In this document: positions 60,844-64,000 of the stretch, piece by piece
How positions within the stretch are numbered: the first letter of the stretch is position 1
Layout: each line of letters begins with the position of its first letter
NCBI RefSeq assembly: GCF_009739465.1
Contig: NZ_WHOM01000045.1
Span: 62,001-126,000, forward strand
Direction: 5' to 3'
Source: Streptomyces apocyni
GTDB taxonomy: Bacteria; Actinomycetota; Actinomycetes; Streptomycetales; Streptomycetaceae
Length of the DNA: 64,000 nt
Position numbers and translations under genes: made by a program
Notes under the pieces: model-generated
The model's database searches: none
What the model saw: only the letters and a program-made list of their open reading frames with translations
What the model was told of the DNA's origin: nothing

Positions 60844-61326
60844 ATGGCCGCCGAGATCGCCACCGCCTCCACCGTCCTTGCCGCTGCCGCCCCTGTCAGT
60901 CCCGCCCGCGCCACCGCTCCGGTGCGCGGCCGCCACGCCACGATCGCGCTGCGGGCGCTGCGGATCGCGCTCGCGCTGTTCTTCGGCGTCGCCAGCGGGG
61001 CGCCGAAGCTGTTCGCCGTTCCCGCGGCGCAGGAGACCTTCGACCAGATCGGAGCCGGTGACTGGCTGATGTACGTCGTCGGCGGCCTGGAGGTGCTCGG
61101 GGCGATAGCGCTGCTGATCCCGATGCTCTCCGGTGTCTCGGCGATCGCCTTCATCGGCCTGATGACCGGCGCGACGGTCACTTCGGTGACCGCGCTCGGC
61201 GGCGAGTTCTGGTACACGCCACTGGTGTTGATCGTGCCGTTGGTGCTGATCGCCCGGGTCCAGCGCCATGAGACGGTCCGGCTGGTCACGACGGCACGAC
61301 AGGTCGTGGCGCGGAAGAGGCGGTGA
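60844..61326 (+). CDS. DoxX-family membrane protein
   Basis: A 160-residue membrane protein with about four helices, including ALRIALALFFGVASGAPKLF (the DoxX signature region near residue 42) and MYVVGGLEVLGAIALLIPMLSG. DoxX proteins are linked to oxidative stress or act as membrane subunits of oxidoreductases, but this one is unassigned. The ATG at 60844 is in good context and the earlier in-frame extension is unlikely. The following hairpin closes the unit. Confidence 0.88.
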   Translation: MAAEIATASTVLAAAAPVSPARATAPVRGRHATIALRALRIALALFFGVASGAPKLFAVPAAQETFDQIGAGDWLMYVVGGLEVLGAIALLIPMLSGVSAIAFIGLMTGATVTSVTALGGEFWYTPLVLIVPLVLIARVQRHETVRLVTTARQVVARKRR

Positions 61327-61364
61327 CCTGCCGCTCGCCCCCGGCCCCTTCCCCGAACCTCTGG

Positions 61365-61398
61365 CGCGGCTGACTCCTGGTCAATAGAGTCAGCCGCG
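61365..61398. terminator. hairpin after the DoxX gene
   Basis: CGCGGCTGACTC (61365-61376) and GAGTCAGCCGCG (61387-61398) form a perfect 12-bp stem without a U-tract. It may be a terminator, or an operator for the next gene, which starts 36 bases later. Confidence 0.6.
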
Positions 61399-61434
61399 AT
61401 CAGTGTTGACGGGGCGGCGCGAGGGGCTGACGGT

Positions 61435-63681
61435 ATGGCAGAAGGCGCGGGAGTCGACAGACGTACGCTGCTCACCTATCTGGTCGCGGCACCCACGCTG
61501 ACCGTGGCCGTCGGTTGGGGCACCAGCGCACAGGCCCCGGCCGCACACGCCGCCGGTACGGACGCCGTTCCGGAGACCCTTCCCGAGAACCCTCCCGGGA
61601 TCCTTCCTGGCCTGCTGCCCGACCTCGGCGATGTGCTGATCATCGCCGGGCTGCCGACCGCGCATCTGCTGACCCTGGACATCACCGAGGACGGCACGGT
61701 GCGCTTCGGGCTGCCGCGTCAGGAGGTGGGGGCAGGGGCTGACGACGGCCGTCGCGATGCTGATAGCCGACGAGCTGGACGTCCCGCTGGACAAGGTCAC
61801 CGTACGCCTGGACGGTGCGCGCCCCGAGCTGCTCTTCAACCAGCTCACCGGCAGCTCGAACTCCATCCGCTCGCTGTACCGGCCGGTGCGCGCGGCCGCC
61901 GCCGTCGCCCGAGCCCGGCTCGCCGCCACCGCCGCCGCGCGCTGGGACCTGGCCCCCGACGCGGTCGCGACACGGGACGGCAAGGCCGTGGCGCCGGACG
62001 GGCGCTCGGCCTCGTACGGCGAGCTGACGACGGCCGCCGCCGCTCCCCGTACGCGCGAACTGGCGGACGCCGACCTCAAACCGGCGGCCGAGCAGCGCGT
62101 CGTAGGCCGCCCCACGGGACGTATCGACGCCAGGGCCATGGTCACCGGGCGCCAGGAGTACGCCCTCGACCTGGACATCCCGGGTGCGAAACCGGCCATG
62201 GTGCGGCGCCCGCCCACCCTGGGCGGCACGGTTCGCGCACTGCGCAACCGCGACGAGATCCTGGCGCTGCCCGGTGTCGTGGCGGTCGTCGTCATCCCCC
62301 CGGGGTGGCCGTCGTGGCCGAGACGTTCGGGCAGGCGCTCGCGGGCACGGCGGCCGTACGCGCCGACTGGGGACCAGGACCCGTCGATGACCTGTCCGAC
62401 GACGGCATCCGCACCCGATTGCGCAAAGCCGCTCGCTCCTTCATCCCGCCGCTGCTCACCCCGTACATCGAGGCCGAGTTCGACTTCGCGCCGGTCAGCC
62501 ACGCGCCGCTGGAGACCAACAGCGCGGTCGCCGACGTGCGCGCCGACGGCGCCACCGTCTGGACCGCCGCGCAGTCCCCGATCGCGGCCCGCGCGGCCGT
62601 CGCCAAGGCGGTGGGGCTCGCCTCGGCCAAGGTCGACCTCAAGGTCGTCCAGGCGGGCGGTTCGTTCGGGCGGCGGCTGTTCCATGACGCCGCGATCGAG
62701 GCCGCGCAGGTGTCGAAGGGCGCCGGGCGGCCGGTGCGCCTGATGTGGTCCCGCGTCGACGACATGCGGCACGGCCGGATGCGCCCGCCGACCCACCACA
62801 AGCTCCGCGCGATCTACGCGGCCGGGAAGGTGCTCTCCTTCGAGCACCGGATGGCCTGCGCGGAGACCGACGTCCGGCACGGACTCGGCGACGCGGTGAC
62901 CGCGGGGCTGACCGGACTCCCGCTGGGGAACGAGACCTTCGCCCAGCTGATGTTCCGCCTCACCGTGAGCTCCCCGTACGCCCTGGGAATCACCCGGCAG
63001 TCGCTGACCGAGGTGCCGCTGAAGCTGCCCACCGGGTCCTGGCGCAGCGTGTACTCGGGCACGGCACGCGCGGCGGAGGAGATGTTCGTCGACGAGATCG
63101 CCCAGAAGCTGGGCGCCGACCCGGTGGACTTCCGCCGCCGCCACCTGCGCACGGCGGCGCAGCGTGCGGTACTCGACAAGGCCGCGCGGGACGGCGACTG
63201 GGGGCGGGCCATGCCCGCGGGGCACGCGCAGGGCATCGGCTTCCACGAGGAGTACAAGTCCTGTACGGCCTGTCTGGTCGAGATCGACGCCCGCGACCCG
63301 GAGGCGCCTCGCGTCACCAAGGCGGTGATCGCCGTCGACGTCGGGCGGGCCGTCAACCCGCGCGGAGTGGAGGCGCAGATGCAGGGTGGGCTCACGGACG
63401 CGGTCGCGACGGCGCTGCGGGCCGGGCTGCACATCGACAGGGGGCTGCCCCTGGAGGGCAGTTACTCGCAGTTCCACTACGCGCGGCAGGCTGACTCGCC
63501 GACGGACGTACGGGTCCATGTACTGGAATCCGACCCCGGAGCCGAGCCCGGGGGAGTGGGGGAGCTCGGGGTGCCCGCCGCGGTCGCGGCGATCGGCAAC
63601 GCCTACGCGCGCGCTACCGGCAGCCGCCCGCGCGGATTTCCGGTGGACTTCGCGATCGACTTCGAGCCGTTTCCGCGGTGA
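61435..63681 (+). pseudogene. molybdopterin-binding hydroxylase subunit (XDH/IorB type) with two compensating frameshifts
   Basis: The ends read as one large molybdopterin subunit: a Tat signal (DRRTLLTYLVAAPTL), then TVRFGLPRQEVG; and later AETFGQALAGTAAVRADWG, VVQAGGSFGRRL, VSSPYALGITRQSLTEVPLKLPTGSWRSV and GVGELGVPA, with the catalytic glutamate region intact. The middle (about 61735-62300) is coded in the +1 frame, beginning TTAVAMLIADELDVPLDK. The switch in is at a G5 run (61728-61732, one extra G), and the switch back is near C6G4 (62296-62305, one base missing). It may be a recent pseudogene or two homopolymer sequencing errors. Repaired, it would be about 748 residues. Confidence 0.85.
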
Positions 63682-63722
63682 GCCGGGGCGCGACGCCCCG
63701 GCTCGACCCCTGGCCCAGCCAA

Positions 63723-63758
63723 CCGATCTGGCCGATCCGGCCGATCCCGCCGATCCGG
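63723..63758 (+). repeat. four 9-bp repeats before the Fe-S gene
   Basis: CCGATCYGG-type units repeat four times (63723-63758) between the two subunit genes. Copies 2 and 4 are identical. Confidence 0.75.
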
Positions 63759-63779
63759 CTCTCCCGGAGGAGAAATCCC

Positions 63780-64000
63780 GTGCCCGCACACACCTTCACC
63801 GTGAACGGCGAGTCCGTCACCGTCGAGGCACCCGCAGACCTGCCACTGCTGTGGGTGTTGCGCGACCTGCTCGGTATCCGGGGCCCCAAGTACGGATGCG
63901 GCATCGACGTCTGCAAGGCCTGTACCAGCCACCTGGACGGCGAGGCCGTCAACCCGTGTGCCGTACCGGTGGCGGACGCGGCGGGCCGGGAGGTCACCAC
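63780..64000 (+). CDS. 2Fe-2S subunit of the hydroxylase, partial
   Basis: The first 73 residues of an Fe-S subunit continue off the window. A plant-type ferredoxin cluster is visible: C40, C45, C48 and C60 in YGCGIDVCKAC...NPC, with the spacing C-x4-C-x2-C-x11-C. It would pass electrons from the molybdenum subunit. The GTG at 63780 has an ideal GGAGGAG site (63766-63772). It follows the molybdopterin subunit gene, the reverse of the usual order in many operons. Confidence 0.92.
   Translation, partial: MPAHTFTVNGESVTVEAPADLPLLWVLRDLLGIRGPKYGCGIDVCKACTSHLDGEAVNPCAVPVADAAGREVT

Overview
The window is a stretch of a Streptomyces-type (high-GC actinomycete) chromosome. The evidence is very high GC, frequent GTG starts with GTGA or ATGA stop/start overlaps, actinobacterial gene sets (trpB-trpA-lgt, gltBD, pyk with an ANTAR response regulator, the liv transporter, polA-rpsA-coaE), Tat and lipoprotein signals, and GC-rich hairpin terminators. 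No prophage, insertion sequence or CRISPR array was seen. The order of many genes resembles the trp to coaE part of known Streptomyces cores, interrupted by smaller accessory loci.

Layout. 0-5.4 kb: end of the trp operon (gene fragment, compound intergenic repeat, trpB, trpA), a membrane-anchored thioredoxin-fold protein, lgt and a VIT1/CCC1-like transporter. 5.4-11.8 kb: glutamate synthase gltB-gltD behind a leader with a long dyad and GlnR-like boxes. 11.8-16.2 kb: a sugar ABC importer without its own ATPase, with a DasR-type operator core upstream, and a convergent GH46 chitosanase homologue that lacks the expected catalytic Glu. 16.2-18.8 kb: an orphan cytochrome b (QcrB-like) and a KstR2-like TetR regulator, both with repeat-built N-termini. 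18.9-24.5 kb: cold-shock protein, DEAD-box helicase, Tat-exported tyrosine phosphatase, a VOC/TetR divergent pair with two operators, and a metalloprotease-like protein. 24.6-33.1 kb: chorismate mutase, aminopeptidase N, a decarboxylase/N-hydroxylase pair, a SIMPL protein and pyruvate kinase. 33.1-34.0 kb: a stand-alone HTH-LAGLIDADG protein and a peculiar tRNA with a CAA anticodon. 34.1-41.4 kb: ANTAR regulator, hypothetical membrane protein and the livJHMGF branched-chain amino acid importer. 41.5-47.8 kb: thioesterase, FdhF-like molybdoenzyme, polA. 47.9-54.8 kb: secreted lytic transglycosylase, small proteins, DUF3068 protein, HrpB helicase, methyltransferase. 54.9-59.4 kb: rpsA, PAC2, coaE, TPR protein, small membrane protein. 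59.6-64.0 kb: secreted serine protease, DoxX protein and a frameshifted molybdopterin hydroxylase with its Fe-S subunit running off the end.

The most unusual large-scale signal is a reversal of strand composition: the + strand is strongly C/A-rich from about 23 to 32.7 kb and strongly G/T-rich from about 34 to 44 kb, although genes on both sides mostly run the same way. The switch sits at the LAGLIDADG gene and the tRNA. Other points of note are the GH46 homologue without its general acid, the short-variable-arm CAA tRNA, a perfect 16-bp inverted repeat between the molybdoenzyme gene and polA, and tandem duplications straddling the stop codons of four separate genes.
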